Shown here: positions 26,988 to 35,944 of the stretch, in pieces | Position numbering within the stretch: the first letter of the stretch is position 1 | Layout: each line of letters starts with the position of its first letter | From: Desulfuromonadaceae bacterium | GTDB lineage: Bacteria > Desulfobacterota > Desulfuromonadia > Geobacterales > Pseudopelobacteraceae | Reading direction: 5' to 3' | Length of the DNA: 64,000 bases | Assembly: GCA_028687585.1 (NCBI GenBank) | Contig: JAQTZV010000004.1 | Coordinates: forward strand, 166,224 to 230,223 | The notes under the pieces: generated by a model | What the model was told of the DNA's origin: nothing | The model's input: the letters and a program-made list of their open reading frames with translations, nothing else | Databases searched by the model: none | Translations under genes and position numbers: made by a program

Positions 26988-27038
26988 TGTGTTAACCTTT
27001 CTCTACTATACCCACTTAAAACGGCACTCGTTCTCAAT
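26982..27038 (+). repeat. 57-bp junction repeat, copy 1
   Basis: Begins CAGGGGTGTGTTAACC and ends CACTCGTTCTCAAT. Identical to copies at 45748 and 51996 and one base different from 39500. Here comM lies to its left, and the chloride channel gene to its right; the HTH gene that follows the other copies is missing. Confidence 0.9.
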
Positions 27039-27069
27039 CGAATGCCGCAGGTGGCCTCTACCAGACTAA

Positions 27070-28440
27070 TCAATCATCATGGCTCCTTTTCCCCCTGCGG
27101 CCTCGTGCCCGCTTCATCCCTTTTGCAACTACGCCCAGCAAGGATGTCCCTCGGTGGTCAATCTCGGCATGGTCGAACTCGCCAAGCGTCCTTCCGGTAG
27201 ACACTTTCAAAGAGGTACTTTTCTGCATTCCCAGGACCTGGCTCGGGTAGATACTGCGGTAGCCTACGATGAGAAAGCTGACCATGCAGGCCACGGCCGC
27301 ATGGGGGGCAATCCCGGCTCCGAACAGTTCCATGGCCATGACTGATGCCGCAATCGGCGTATTGGCCGCTCCTGCCAGAAGCGCCACCATGCCGATGGCG
27401 GAGAAAGTCGCAACCAACGGCTCGTTAAACAGGTATGCGAACAGGTTGCCGGCAGCAGTACCGATAAAAAAGATGGGGGTAACGACGCCGCCACTGCCAC
27501 CACAGCCAAGGGTAATGGCCGTGGCTATGGCCTTCATGAATGGAGCTCCGACCGGAAGGACTGTTCCGTTCAATGCGGCTTCGATTGAGTCCAGTCCAAG
27601 TCCCAGATAGCGCGTTGATACTCCCTTGCCGATGACCACCAGCAGTCCGCCACCCAGCAGTGCCTTTGTGAACGGCGGCCAGGACAGGCGGGTAAATAGC
27701 CGCTGGACTAACTGCATCAGCTCGATAAAGATAAGCGCAATCAGGCCGCACCATATCCCGAGCATGATCATTTCCAAAAAACTCCAGCTAGTCAAAAGAG
27801 GGATAATCTTAGCAGACATATGTGGGTAATTCACTCCGAGTTGCGAGGCTACGTGAAAACCGATAATGCCGGCAACGAATGAAGGAAAAAGAACATCGTA
27901 AAACATGTGCCCCAACACCAGCACCTCGACACCAAAGAGCGCACCCGCGATGGGTGTGCCGAATACCGTGGCAAAACCGGCACTGATGCCGCATATGACC
28001 AGTTTGCGCCGGTCAACGTCTTCGAGCCTCAACATTCCGCCAAATGCCGATGCGAGCCCGGCACCGATCTGCGCGCACGGCCCCTCTTTTCCGGCAGATC
28101 CGCCACCGGCCAGGGTGATGACCGTAGCTACCAGTTTTACCGGGACGACCATAAGGGGGATTTTGCCCATCCGCTGGTGAACAGCTTCAATGACCTTTTC
28201 AGTCCCATGTCCTGCTGCTTCGGGAGCAAGCCAGGAAACCAGAATGCTGCACACAGCGAGTGTCATCGGCAGCAACAGGTAGTAGTCCGGTATTCTGGCA
28301 AACTGGCTGGATGTCCAGGCCAGTGAACGAAGAAACGCGGCAGTACCAAATCCTACCAGTACGCCGATAATTGATGCGTAACAGGTCCATTTGATGACAC
28401 TGACAAGAAGAGTGACCTGTTCGAAGATTTTTCTTTTCAT
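27070..28440 (-). CDS. ClC family chloride channel/transporter
   Basis: 456 residues with about ten or more hydrophobic spans. Selectivity-filter motifs are GGGSAGKEGPCAQIGAG (GKEGP) and later GCGGSGGVVTPIFFIGT. The first conserved GSGIP motif is replaced by AAGHGTEKV. Exchanges or conducts Cl- across the inner membrane. The gene is transcribed away from pal with a terminator between. Its stop is about 30 bases from the junction repeat, so it may mark the edge of inserted DNA. Confidence 0.92.
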   Translation of the reverse strand: MKRKIFEQVTLLVSVIKWTCYASIIGVLVGFGTAAFLRSLAWTSSQFARIPDYYLLLPMTLAVCSILVSWLAPEAAGHGTEKVIEAVHQRMGKIPLMVVPVKLVATVITLAGGGSAGKEGPCAQIGAGLASAFGGMLRLEDVDRRKLVICGISAGFATVFGTPIAGALFGVEVLVLGHMFYDVLFPSFVAGIIGFHVASQLGVNYPHMSAKIIPLLTSWSFLEMIMLGIWCGLIALIFIELMQLVQRLFTRLSWPPFTKALLGGGLLVVIGKGVSTRYLGLGLDSIEAALNGTVLPVGAPFMKAIATAITLGCGGSGGVVTPIFFIGTAAGNLFAYLFNEPLVATFSAIGMVALLAGAANTPIAASVMAMELFGAGIAPHAAVACMVSFLIVGYRSIYPSQVLGMQKSTSLKVSTGRTLGEFDHAEIDHRGTSLLGVVAKGMKRARGRRGKRSHDD

Positions 28441-28465
28441 TTACTACCTTTTTTGAAAACAAAAA

Positions 28466-28503
28466 GCCCCAATATCTGCTAAATGCAACACAAGTATTGG
28501 GGC
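28466..28503 (-). terminator. Terminator after pal
   Basis: GCCCCAATA / TATTGGGGC 9-bp stem with a 20-base loop; on the minus strand it is followed by TTTTTG. Ends pal before the ClC gene. Confidence 0.75.
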
Positions 28504-28512
28504 CTAAAGTGT

Positions 28513-29118
28513 CTATTTCGATGTAATCACGAATTCGTCGCGGCGGTTCCTGGACCAGGCAGTCTCATTTTGATCTGAATCTACCGGCTTTTCCTTACCA
28601 TAACTGATCACAGAAATTCGATTGGCGGGGATGCCCATCGTCACAAGATACTGCATAGCTGATTTGGCACGTTTTTCACCCAGAGCAAGATTATACTCTG
28701 AGGAACCTCGTTCATCACAATTTCCTTCAATCTGTACCTTAATGGCCTTTTCATTATTCAAAATCGCTGCATTTTTTGTAAGGATATCTCTGGCTTCTTT
28801 GGATAGATTCGCTGAATCAAAATCAAAATATATCCTCTCCAAGGCAAACTTCAACTCACCAGCATTCGGGATTGGCTGCAATGCCTCCTGCTTCAGGTTC
28901 TCAGCATCCATATCCTTCTTGGCCGACTGTCTTTTGACAACTTCAGTCCTGGATAAATGTTCCATGGCCGATTCAGTGGTAACTGGTGCTTTTGCTGCAG
29001 TGGTTGCAGCAGAGACAACTTGTTCGTCTTTCTTGACCATTTCATTTTTCGCACAACCGCTGGACACAAGTAGTACACAACCTGAAATCATGCATAAACT
29101 TACGACATGCTTTTTCAT
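28513..29118 (-). CDS. pal: Peptidoglycan-associated lipoprotein (Pal, OmpA family)
   Basis: 201 residues. Lipoprotein signal with VSSGC lipobox near residue 22, a variable linker, and an OmpA C-terminal domain (IYFDFDSANLSKEARDIL, VQIEGNCDERGSSEYN, LALGEKRAKSAMQYL, YGKEKP, RNRRDEFVI). Pal links outer membrane to peptidoglycan with Tol-TolB. No tol genes are nearby, so this may be an additional Pal paralogue. Confidence 0.9.
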   Translation of the reverse strand: MKKHVVSLCMISGCVLLVSSGCAKNEMVKKDEQVVSAATTAAKAPVTTESAMEHLSRTEVVKRQSAKKDMDAENLKQEALQPIPNAGELKFALERIYFDFDSANLSKEARDILTKNAAILNNEKAIKVQIEGNCDERGSSEYNLALGEKRAKSAMQYLVTMGIPANRISVISYGKEKPVDSDQNETAWSRNRRDEFVITSK

Positions 29119-29169
29119 TGTTGTCTCCTTTTCTTGAATCTTCAGAGGACATAGATGTCCAGGATTATA

Positions 29170-29226
29170 TTGACGAAATACTTGAACATCACTATAATTT
29201 GCGTAGCTAATTATTAGTAACGCTAA
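29170..29226 (+). promoter_or_regulatory. Promoter and probable autoregulatory operator of marR gene
   Basis: TTGACG (29170-29175), 17-base spacer, TATAAT (29193-29198). Just after the predicted start is TTAGTAACGCTAA (29214-29226), an inverted repeat of TTAG/CTAA, well placed for repression by the MarR protein encoded at 29258. Confidence 0.6.
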
Positions 29227-29257
29227 CTAAAATGTCAAGATAATTTCAGGAGTATAC

Positions 29258-29722
29258 ATGCGAAAAAATGCGGAAGCTGTTTCAAGGGTAATTGACAATC
29301 TGAGACGAATTTTCCAGGCAATAAATGAGTATTCTAAAAATGCCGAACAGATAACCGGCTTAACCGGACCTCAACTCTGGGCATTGAAAATCCTGGCCAT
29401 CGCAGCTCCTCTACGACTTTCCGATCTTGCTCGCCAGATGTACCTGCGCCCGGCAACGGTCGTGGGCATTATTGACCGTCTTGAAGGCAAAGGTCTGGTA
29501 ACTCGGACCCGATCAGTTCAAGATCGCAGAGCGGTGGATATTGATCTCAGCGATACGGGAAGAAATGTAGTCTCCAAAGCGCCTGAGGTTGCCCAGGCCA
29601 TGCTCTTGAACGGATTGGAGGAGTTAACGCACGATCAGTTTTCAAGCGTAGAGGACGGAATGCAACTGATGGTGAAAGTGTTAGGAGCTGAACATATCAC
29701 GCCACAACCTTTGCATGGTTGA
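29258..29722 (+). CDS. MarR-family transcriptional regulator
   Basis: 154 residues with the winged-helix core: LTGPQLWALKILAIAAPLRL, SDLARQMYLRPATVVGIIDR, LEGKGLVTRTRSVQDRRAVD, then the dimer helix. Likely represses itself and the next gene, which begins 30 bases later. The ligand is unknown. Confidence 0.92.
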   Translation: MRKNAEAVSRVIDNLRRIFQAINEYSKNAEQITGLTGPQLWALKILAIAAPLRLSDLARQMYLRPATVVGIIDRLEGKGLVTRTRSVQDRRAVDIDLSDTGRNVVSKAPEVAQAMLLNGLEELTHDQFSSVEDGMQLMVKVLGAEHITPQPLHG

Positions 29723-29752
29723 GTCAGAGACAGGCAACTACCGAGGTGAAAT

Positions 29753-30517
29753 ATGAAAGTTGGGTTAATGGGATTCGGAAAAACGGGAAAAGCCGTTGCA
29801 TCAGTTCTTTTACAAAGTCGGGAAACGAATCTTCAATGGGTAGTAAGAAAGTCACATACACTCGAACACAGATCCGTGCCAGAATTTCTAGGCATATCTT
29901 CGTCTGAACCTGGATTCATATACTCAAGAGATGAATTTCAGGCAAAGGAGCTTATTAACAAGCTTCCCGTTGATGTAATAATTGATTTCTCTGCTGAAGA
30001 AGGAATTGAATACTATGGAAATGAAGCAAGAGACAGAGAGGTCTCTATTATAAGTGCAATTTCACACTACTCGCCTGAAAAAATTGATTACCTCTCGTAT
30101 TTAGCGGAAAAAACACGCGTTGTCTGGTCACCAAATATAACCGTCGGGATTAATTTCTTGATAATCGCTGCGAAAATTCTAAAAAAAATTGCCCCATACA
30201 CGGATATCGAGATTGTGGAGGAGCATTTCAAAAGCAAGCCTGAAATATCAGGAACAGCTAAAAAAATTGCATCTTCGCTCGATCTACCTGAAGAATCGAT
30301 CAAAACCATCAGGGCAGGAGGTATTATCGGAGTGCATGAGATTCTATTTGGGTTCCCATTTCAGACAGTCCGCCTCAAACATGAATCCATTACCAGAGAA
30401 GCTTTTGGTAATGGTGTGCTGTTTGCCGCACGGCATATTCAAGACAAAGATGTCGGTTTGTACAGCATGGAAGATTTAATGATGCCGTATTTTAATATTG
30501 AACAGAACCTGCCGTAA
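29753..30517 (+). CDS. Dihydrodipicolinate reductase (DapB)-like protein
   Basis: 254 residues. N-terminal dinucleotide-binding loop MKVGLMGFGKTGKAVASVL and the DapB-like catalytic segment VEEHFKSKPEISGTAKKIA, where normal DapB reads E-HH--K-D-PSGTA. Central WSPNITVGINFL matches the family. The altered catalytic motif and lower G+C content than neighbours suggest a transferred paralogue with another substrate rather than the housekeeping lysine enzyme. Likely co-transcribed with the marR gene. Confidence 0.78.
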   Translation: MKVGLMGFGKTGKAVASVLLQSRETNLQWVVRKSHTLEHRSVPEFLGISSSEPGFIYSRDEFQAKELINKLPVDVIIDFSAEEGIEYYGNEARDREVSIISAISHYSPEKIDYLSYLAEKTRVVWSPNITVGINFLIIAAKILKKIAPYTDIEIVEEHFKSKPEISGTAKKIASSLDLPEESIKTIRAGGIIGVHEILFGFPFQTVRLKHESITREAFGNGVLFAARHIQDKDVGLYSMEDLMMPYFNIEQNLP

Positions 30518-30612
30518 AACTCTACTGCTGGTGACGCATTTTTCCCGTTCAGTAAATATTATCATTGCACCCAAACCATCTTTCAAACTATTTCCCGATC
30601 AGGAAATATCGC

Positions 30613-30862
30613 TTGCTTTAAACCGGCAATTGCCGGCATGGAGGGTAGCGTCTTCAATGAAGGTTTTTGCCTGGCCCTGGCCAATGCTCTGAAGCTTGAT
30701 ACCGTCAAAGCGGAGATTCGCCGGATCAGCGACCGACATTATTTGCTTGTGGAACGTTATGACCGGCAGGTAACAGCAGATGGGCGCTTAACGCGTTTGC
30801 ATCAAGAGGACTTTTGCCAGGCTCTTGGAGTAAGCAACCCGGATGGTGAAGCATATTGGTGA
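30613..30862 (+). pseudogene. hipA kinase fragment
   Basis: The frame reads KPAIAGMEGSVFNEGFCLAL, RRISDRHYLLVERYDR and LHQEDFCQALGVSNPDGEAY, the central part of HipA-type toxin kinases. N-terminal and catalytic C-terminal parts are missing and no hipB is present. A relic of a toxin-antitoxin module. Confidence 0.75.
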
Positions 30863-30971
30863 GTTAATGCGTGGCTTGGGAAGACATGCTGAATTTGCAG
30901 CCTATCTGGCTGATGTGAAGTTACGGCACAAGCCGAAGCGAAATCTGATGATATTGCTGGCGGGGATGTGA
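30846..30971 (+). pseudogene. Short C-terminal gene remnant
   Basis: A frame overlapping the hipA remnant reads GELMRGLGRHAEFAAYLAD ... HKPKRNLMILLAGM and stop. It resembles the C-terminal tail of SWIM zinc-finger type proteins, but this is a weak recognition. No start or upstream body is present. Confidence 0.3.
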
Positions 30972-30974
30972 CTC

Positions 30975-31690
30975 TCAGGAATTATACACCGTCTTCATCA
31001 GTTCACTAGCAATAGCGGGACTTTCAAGTCGCATGATACTCTCTTCCGCGCTGCCGAAGCTTAGCAGGTTGATACTCCCGTACCATACAATTCTCTGATC
31101 AGTCACGGCAAATTTCTGATGGATGTTTGGACGAAATATCATCTGTATACCGGCATCCTGCAAGATGGCCAAAGAGCCTTGCAAGGCAACTTGATCTGTT
31201 TCCCGGTAATCCTCTGGCGGTCTGGTTATCACGACAACCCTACTGCCGTTTCGCACAGCAATCTCAAGATGCTGCAGCATCTGCACGGCGCGTCTTCGGG
31301 TGACAAACGGGCTTACTATCAGAATCTCTCTCGTTGCCGCAAGAATATCATTGTTGAACACAGACAGAAAGCTGCTGTTATCAAAAATAATATCTATTGA
31401 ATCCGCTGCAACACTGCCGCTTTTCGCCTTATAACCGATAGAGGCATAGCCATTGAGTCGCCTGCCGTACATCCTTTCCAGCATCTTCAGATGAATATCC
31501 ACATAGTCGTAGATCTGCACCTCCTTTTTGTCTGCAAACAGCCGGTGAAGCCTCCCTGCATACTGTTGAATAGTGCCTTTCCACGATATCGGCATGGCCA
31601 GAAACAGTGTGTCAAGCAGGGGTTCATCGAAACCTTCACCGATGTACTTGCCGATGGCAACCAGCGTTAATTGACATTCTGCAGCGGTTT
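30975..31690 (-). pseudogene. Helicase C-terminus plus PLD-nuclease domain fragment (defence-type gene remnant)
   Basis: The minus frame starts within superfamily 2 helicase motif V (VAIGKYIGEGFDEPLLDTLF), continues through motif VI (TIQQYAGRLHR) and then a phospholipase-D-like domain (ILIVSPFVTRRRAVQML, and HQKFAVTDQRIVWYGSINLL, a HxK-type motif). The helicase N-terminal part is absent. Such helicase-PLD proteins occur in TOTE-like conflict and other defence systems. The remaining frame from ATG 31595 is 206 codons and could still yield a protein. Confidence 0.7.
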
Positions 31691-31817
31691 CAGATATGCC
31701 AACAGGTCACCAGTGTCCTACAACACACTTGGATATTGCTAAAATCCGGAGTATTACTCTATTTAGGCTTAAGGTGTCTGCCTGTAGAGTGGAATTGATA
31801 ATAAAACGAGGTCTGTT

Positions 31818-32747
31818 ATGGGCAAATTATCACCTTGGCATATCATCCTCAGTATTCTGATAGCGACGTATGTCATGCTGTCTCCTCTGACAACCGGTGC
31901 AACCGAAGAGTATGCACGTCAGACCGGAAAGTCGTGCGCTATTTGCCATATAGATCCGTCGGGTGGTGGTGAACTATCTCCACCTGGCAGGCAATTTGCG
32001 GAGTCTCTCTCTGCACAATCTGCGAAGCCGACATCTATAATTATATTATCCAAAGGATTTCATTTTCTCGTAGGATATTTACATATTCTGACCGCCTTCC
32101 TCTGGTTTGGCACCATCTTATACGTTCATCTTGTGTTAAAGCCTGCTTACGCTTCCAGCGGTCTGCCTCGTGGTGAAAAGCGTGTGGGAATTATTTCCAT
32201 GATTGTAATGGGAGTGACCGGAGTTATCCTGACCAAGTTCCGGTTTGATTCACCGGAGGTTTTGCTACAATCACGCTTTGGAATTCTGCTGCTCGTCAAA
32301 ATAGGATTGTATCTCATCATGGTGAGTACTGCCGCTTTCGTTGTAATAGTAATCGGACCGCGCATGCGCCAGAAACGGAGTTCTGGCACTTCGCTGGTGA
32401 AAATCGGCGATATGGTGGACGATGAACTGGCTTTGTGTGATGGTAAGGAGGGGCGCCCGGCCTTTTTTGCCTACAATGGAACAATTTACGATGCGAGTGA
32501 AAGTCATTTCTGGAAACAAGGATCACACATGGGGCGACATCAGGCCGGAAGCGACCTGACGGAAATACTTGCTCAAGCCCCCCACGACTCAGAATTGATA
32601 GCGCGGTTACCGACTGTAGGTAGACTGGTTGCTGGTGGAAAACGTGTGGCACCATTGCATGAACGTGTGTTCTACTTCATTGCCTACATGAATCTGATAA
32701 TAGTGTTTCTGATCATACTTATCCTGGCACTTTGGCGCTGGTGGTAA
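31818..32747 (+). CDS. Membrane cytochrome with CxxCH, CopD-like spans and cytochrome b5 domain
   Basis: 309 residues. Signal or anchor at residues about 7-27, then a single c-type heme motif CAICHID in a short periplasmic segment. Four spans follow (HFLVGYLHILTAFLWFG, IISMIVMGVTGVIL, LLVKIGLYLIMV, and neighbours), CopD-like. Around residues 210-265 is a cytochrome b5-like domain (FFAYNGTIYDASESHFWKQG, HQAGSDLTEIL), and a final span ends in LALWRWW. Probably a membrane electron-transfer protein; partner unknown. Confidence 0.8.
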   Translation: MGKLSPWHIILSILIATYVMLSPLTTGATEEYARQTGKSCAICHIDPSGGGELSPPGRQFAESLSAQSAKPTSIIILSKGFHFLVGYLHILTAFLWFGTILYVHLVLKPAYASSGLPRGEKRVGIISMIVMGVTGVILTKFRFDSPEVLLQSRFGILLLVKIGLYLIMVSTAAFVVIVIGPRMRQKRSSGTSLVKIGDMVDDELALCDGKEGRPAFFAYNGTIYDASESHFWKQGSHMGRHQAGSDLTEILAQAPHDSELIARLPTVGRLVAGGKRVAPLHERVFYFIAYMNLIIVFLIILILALWRWW

Positions 32748-33010
32748 TAGATATCACTCCTATGTGGGAAGTAACTTACTCCGTTGGGAGAGCATTCATT
32801 TCTGGTATGGTAGCCTCACTTGCCCCGCCACGATCGAGCGGAGCGGTACCATTTAAACGGAAAGTTTTTTGGAGCTGTTGACCTGTCGTTTATTCCATAG
32901 CATAAAGGAAAAGCTTTAATTCGGGAAAAACGGAGAAAAAAAAGATTTCTGCGTTACCTACCCTCTCCGTTTTCCGGCATTCTCCATGTTTATCTTTTGT
33001 AGAGGCCGTT
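32748..33010. other. Non-coding gap with terminator-like hairpin
   Basis: No gene seen. Near 32920-32990 a stem GGAAAAACGGAGA / TCTCCGTTTTCC brackets about 25 bases; it could end the cytochrome transcript or, on the minus strand, the SRPBCC gene. Confidence 0.4.
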
Positions 33011-33463
33011 TCATTTCTCTGTCAGCTCTTTGAGTTTTTGCAGCGCTTTTGGCCACATGTCTTCGAACATCTCTTTGAAATCTTCCGTGACGTCAATATC
33101 AACAAATACTTCAGTCGCACCATTTTTCTCTTTGAAGGTGTAATTTTCATACACGCCGACCCATGCTTTCACCGCCTCACTGGTCGTGTCTTCCTTGCCG
33201 TCATACACCATACCGAGATGTTCGATCGAGATGTACTCGTGCAAGCGATTTTCTTTAATGCGGCTCACCATGCCTCCCATCTTACCCGTATTCTGGTCGG
33301 GCCCGAGAAAAAGGATTTTGCTCCCTTGGTTCCAATCGCCGACGTAGTGCGATCCGGCAGTAAAAGCCTCCGCCCACACACGATAGGTTGCGTCGTCGAG
33401 CATCGTGCTCCAAACCTTTGCTTTCGGTGCGTTGATCGTGATTGAAAAATGCAATTTGGTCAT
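33011..33463 (-). CDS. SRPBCC/AHSA1-like domain protein
   Basis: About 150 residues. MTKLHFSITINAPKAKVWST is the typical first strand and helix of the START/Bet v1-like fold; the C-terminal long helix is MFEDMWPKALQKLKEL. Usually binds small hydrophobic ligands or acts as a general stress cochaperone. ATG at 33463 with GGAG six bases upstream is chosen over the ATG at 33475. Confidence 0.85.
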   Translation of the reverse strand: MTKLHFSITINAPKAKVWSTMLDDATYRVWAEAFTAGSHYVGDWNQGSKILFLGPDQNTGKMGGMVSRIKENRLHEYISIEHLGMVYDGKEDTTSEAVKAWVGVYENYTFKEKNGATEVFVDIDVTEDFKEMFEDMWPKALQKLKELTEK

Positions 33464-33719
33464 ATTGATCTCCATTTTAAGTGGTTGTAGTTAGATTATT
33501 AATTGCCCAAAGCTTCTTTTGCCGTTGTTAATTGACAGTAACTGTCATTTTCGGTTTTTTGTGGCTTTTCTGCGCTCGCCCCCGTGAACTGACGACGTTA
33601 GTGAACCGTTTTGAAAATGGAAATATCCATAAATTCAATTGGCCCCCAAATTGCGATTTACTCGGAGGGTGTGTGTATTCCCTGTTGTTCACTCCTGGCG
33701 GCAATTTGGCCTGAGCCTC

Positions 33720-34271
33720 TTACCCCTTTTTCTGATAGCGAAGGATTACGCAGCCGTTAGAAAGCGGGCGTGTTTCGAGCAACTCAAGCCCTTGCGATTT
33801 CAATCCGCCACTGAACAATAATCTGCCGTTGCCATTAATGACAGGTGCAATACCAAGGCGATATTCATCAAAGAGTCCTTCATTCATAAGTGTATTCGAG
33901 AGATTAGCGCTTCCGAAAACGAACATGTTCCCCTTGCCCTGTTGCTTCAGCTTGGCAACCTCTCCTGCAATGTTGTCCTTCACCAGTATGGTATTGTTCC
34001 AGGCGGCCGCCTGAAGTGTGCGTGAACAGACTACTTTCGGAAGACTGTTCATGTAATCCGCAATTTTACCCTGGGACGTTTGCCAATACGCAGCCATACC
34101 CTCATATGTCACGCGCCCGAACAAGAGCAAGTCGGCCGACTCCAGCTGTTCGAGGGAGATTCGTTCGAGTTCTTCGCCCCAAACCTGTTCGTGCCAGGGC
34201 AAGTCCCAGTTCCTTGTACCCTCGAAGTAACCATCTATGGTGATGAGGTTCCACATGATCAGTTTTCGCAT
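33720..34271 (-). CDS. Dihydrofolate reductase / RibD C-terminal family protein
   Basis: 183 residues: MRKLIMWNLITIDGYFEG at the N-terminus, LLLFGRVTYEGMAAYW, NMFVFGSANLSNTLM and PVINGNGRLLFSGG match the DHFR-like (RibD_C) family. Cytoplasmic, NADPH-dependent reductase fold; physiological substrate unknown. It stands alone in the accessory region, next to two other small 'stress' enzymes on the same strand. Confidence 0.88.
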   Translation of the reverse strand: MRKLIMWNLITIDGYFEGTRNWDLPWHEQVWGEELERISLEQLESADLLLFGRVTYEGMAAYWQTSQGKIADYMNSLPKVVCSRTLQAAAWNNTILVKDNIAGEVAKLKQQGKGNMFVFGSANLSNTLMNEGLFDEYRLGIAPVINGNGRLLFSGGLKSQGLELLETRPLSNGCVILRYQKKG

Positions 34272-34306
34272 CCCATTATCCTCCCTTCACTCTAATACAT
34301 TGGGCG

Positions 34307-34681
34307 TTACTTCAGTGAATGCAGCCCAATGGTATTCCCTTCGCTGTCGACAACCAGAGCGATAAAACCATATTCTCCGAGAGACCATTTTTCACGAAGG
34401 ATTTGCCCCCCTGCGACCGGAACGCGTGCCTGCTCGACAGCGCAATCTTCGCAGCTGAAGTAAATGATGGTGCTATTACCGCCGGAGTCGACACCTTCCA
34501 TCTTGACCAGTGCCCCGCCTGCACCCCATTTACCCATCTCCATCGGAAATGCCCACAACTCAATTTCTGGATTGTTCAGACGTTCCAGTTTCAGCTGGAA
34601 TACGGACTCATAAAAAGACCTGGCACGTTCAATATCCTGCACATATATTTCAAACCAGCAACCTATATTTGTTTTTTCCAT
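34307..34681 (-). CDS. VOC family (glyoxalase/dioxygenase superfamily) protein
   Basis: 124 residues. One full VOC module pair: CWFEIYVQDIERARSFYESV, then GGALVKMEGVDSGGNSTIIY and GFIALVVDSEGNTIGLHSLK. Metal-binding ligands of true glyoxalase I are not obvious. Start ATG at 34681 is preferred over 34726 since it gives the normal N-terminus. Confidence 0.87.
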   Translation of the reverse strand: MEKTNIGCWFEIYVQDIERARSFYESVFQLKLERLNNPEIELWAFPMEMGKWGAGGALVKMEGVDSGGNSTIIYFSCEDCAVEQARVPVAGGQILREKWSLGEYGFIALVVDSEGNTIGLHSLK

Positions 34682-34869
34682 GATATTTTTCCTTTTAAAA
34701 AAGGTAATTGCGCTTCTTATAGACAAATTTTACTCTTCTAAAAAAATATATTGAACGAGAAAAAACAGAAACCTGCCGAACCTTCCATCATGGCGTTTAA
34801 CGTCGTGGAGACGCACCGGCGGAACGGAGTAAAGACCGGGTGCCGCCGTCTGGTGAATGATATCCGGAT

Positions 34870-35124
34870 ATGAAAACCATAGGTGGAGTCGGTCAGATGG
34901 CAACCGACAGCGGCTATCGGGTCATTGACAGTTTTAACCTGCCTGACAGAGCCTGGTGGGATGATTACTACACACCGATGCTTGAACGGATCGAAGAACT
35001 TAAACTGTACAATTCTGTCATAGTTGAAGCGGCAGAAGTCTATGCCTGGTTGGAGGCCGAGATCGACATGTTCCGAAGATTTTCGACCTGCTATGGCTAT
35101 ACCTTCTTTGTTCTGAGGAAATAG
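34870..35124 (+). pseudogene. SAM-dependent methyltransferase, C-terminal fragment
   Basis: The 84-codon frame reads SFNLPDRAWWDDYYTPMLER, VEAAEVYAWLEAEIDMFRRF and YGYTFFVLRK, the C-terminal end of a class I methyltransferase family. The SAM-binding half is missing and no good ribosome site precedes it, so it is a remnant. Confidence 0.65.
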
Positions 35125-35461
35125 AGGGACTAAGTTTCGGGGACACCTAGTTTACTTCAAAAGGCGGCCAAACGGTCACCTTTGCTGTTTCATGCCCCTC
35201 GCATTTTGCAGATTGGAGGTAATGAGAGTATGAGCAGCCTCCAGATCCTTTTCCTCAAAGAACTTGACGGCGTAGTCCCCCTCTTCATCTTCTGCTAAAA
35301 ATGTAGCAAATATATTTGGTGTTTTTTAGAATAAAATTAATATAAGCCACATAATATCAGTGCGTTAACCCTATTAAAAAATAACTCTTACCCCCTTGAT
35401 TTTTTGAAAACAGGAATTATTTATTGATCAGAAAGTCACACATCGAAAGGAGGTAATCCAC
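35125..35461. other. Gap with a minus-strand gene remnant and hsp20 leader
   Basis: On the minus strand about 35176-35310, a 47-codon tail reads AEDEEGDYAVKFFEEKDLEA and QNARGMKQQR before a stop; it has no start and I do not recognise the family. The rest is AT-rich DNA. TTGATTTTTTGAAAACAGG near 35396 with TATTTATT downstream may be the hsp20 promoter. Confidence 0.4.
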
Positions 35462-35911
35462 ATGGCAACCTGGGATGTATTCAAAGAACTGGACACTCTG
35501 AGAAGGGAGATCGATGAAGCGTTTCGCGGCGCCGGTTACAGCCGGCCATTTGGCCCGACATTCCTTTCGCCGGTAACAACCCGTCGTTTTCCGTTGGTCA
35601 ACTTCAGCGAAGACGAAGGACATGTCTATATTGAGGCACTGGTTCCCGGCGTAGATCCAAAGGATGTTGATCTGTCCGTGCTGCGAAACACAGTCACCAT
35701 CAGCGGTGAACGTACGCCGTTTGTCGAAACAGAAGGGCAGATCGTGCATCGTTCGGAACTCGGCTCCGGTAAATTTTCCCGCACACTGGAATTGCCGGTC
35801 GACATTGATCCTGAAAAGATCACGGCCCAGTGCAAGGACGGCATCATGCAGATAACGCTGGCCAAGGCAGAACATGCCAAACCAAAAAAAATTGACATCA
35901 AACTTTCGTAA
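35462..35911 (+). CDS. Hsp20/alpha-crystallin family small heat shock protein (1)
   Basis: 149 residues. The alpha-crystallin domain spans about residues 40-145: VNFSEDEGHVYIEALVPGVD, VTISGERTPF, SRTLELPVDIDPEKI, and the terminal strand DGIMQITLAKAE followed by PKKIDI. ATP-independent holdase preventing aggregation. AAGGAGG ribosome site before 35462. Paired with a second hsp20 34 bases downstream and the remains of a third. Confidence 0.93.
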   Translation: MATWDVFKELDTLRREIDEAFRGAGYSRPFGPTFLSPVTTRRFPLVNFSEDEGHVYIEALVPGVDPKDVDLSVLRNTVTISGERTPFVETEGQIVHRSELGSGKFSRTLELPVDIDPEKITAQCKDGIMQITLAKAEHAKPKKIDIKLS

Positions 35912-35944
35912 TCACACTGACCACTTGGAAAGGAGGTAATTATC

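Noticed and set aside
26504..26995. 163-codon plus-strand frame
   Set aside because: Antisense shadow of the comM fragment; the same pattern appears at 38469.
26507..27073. 188-codon open frame taken as a complete gene
   Set aside because: Only the C-terminal part is ComM; the N-terminal 25 residues are translation of the 57-bp repeat and the intergenic DNA. It is a gene fragment.
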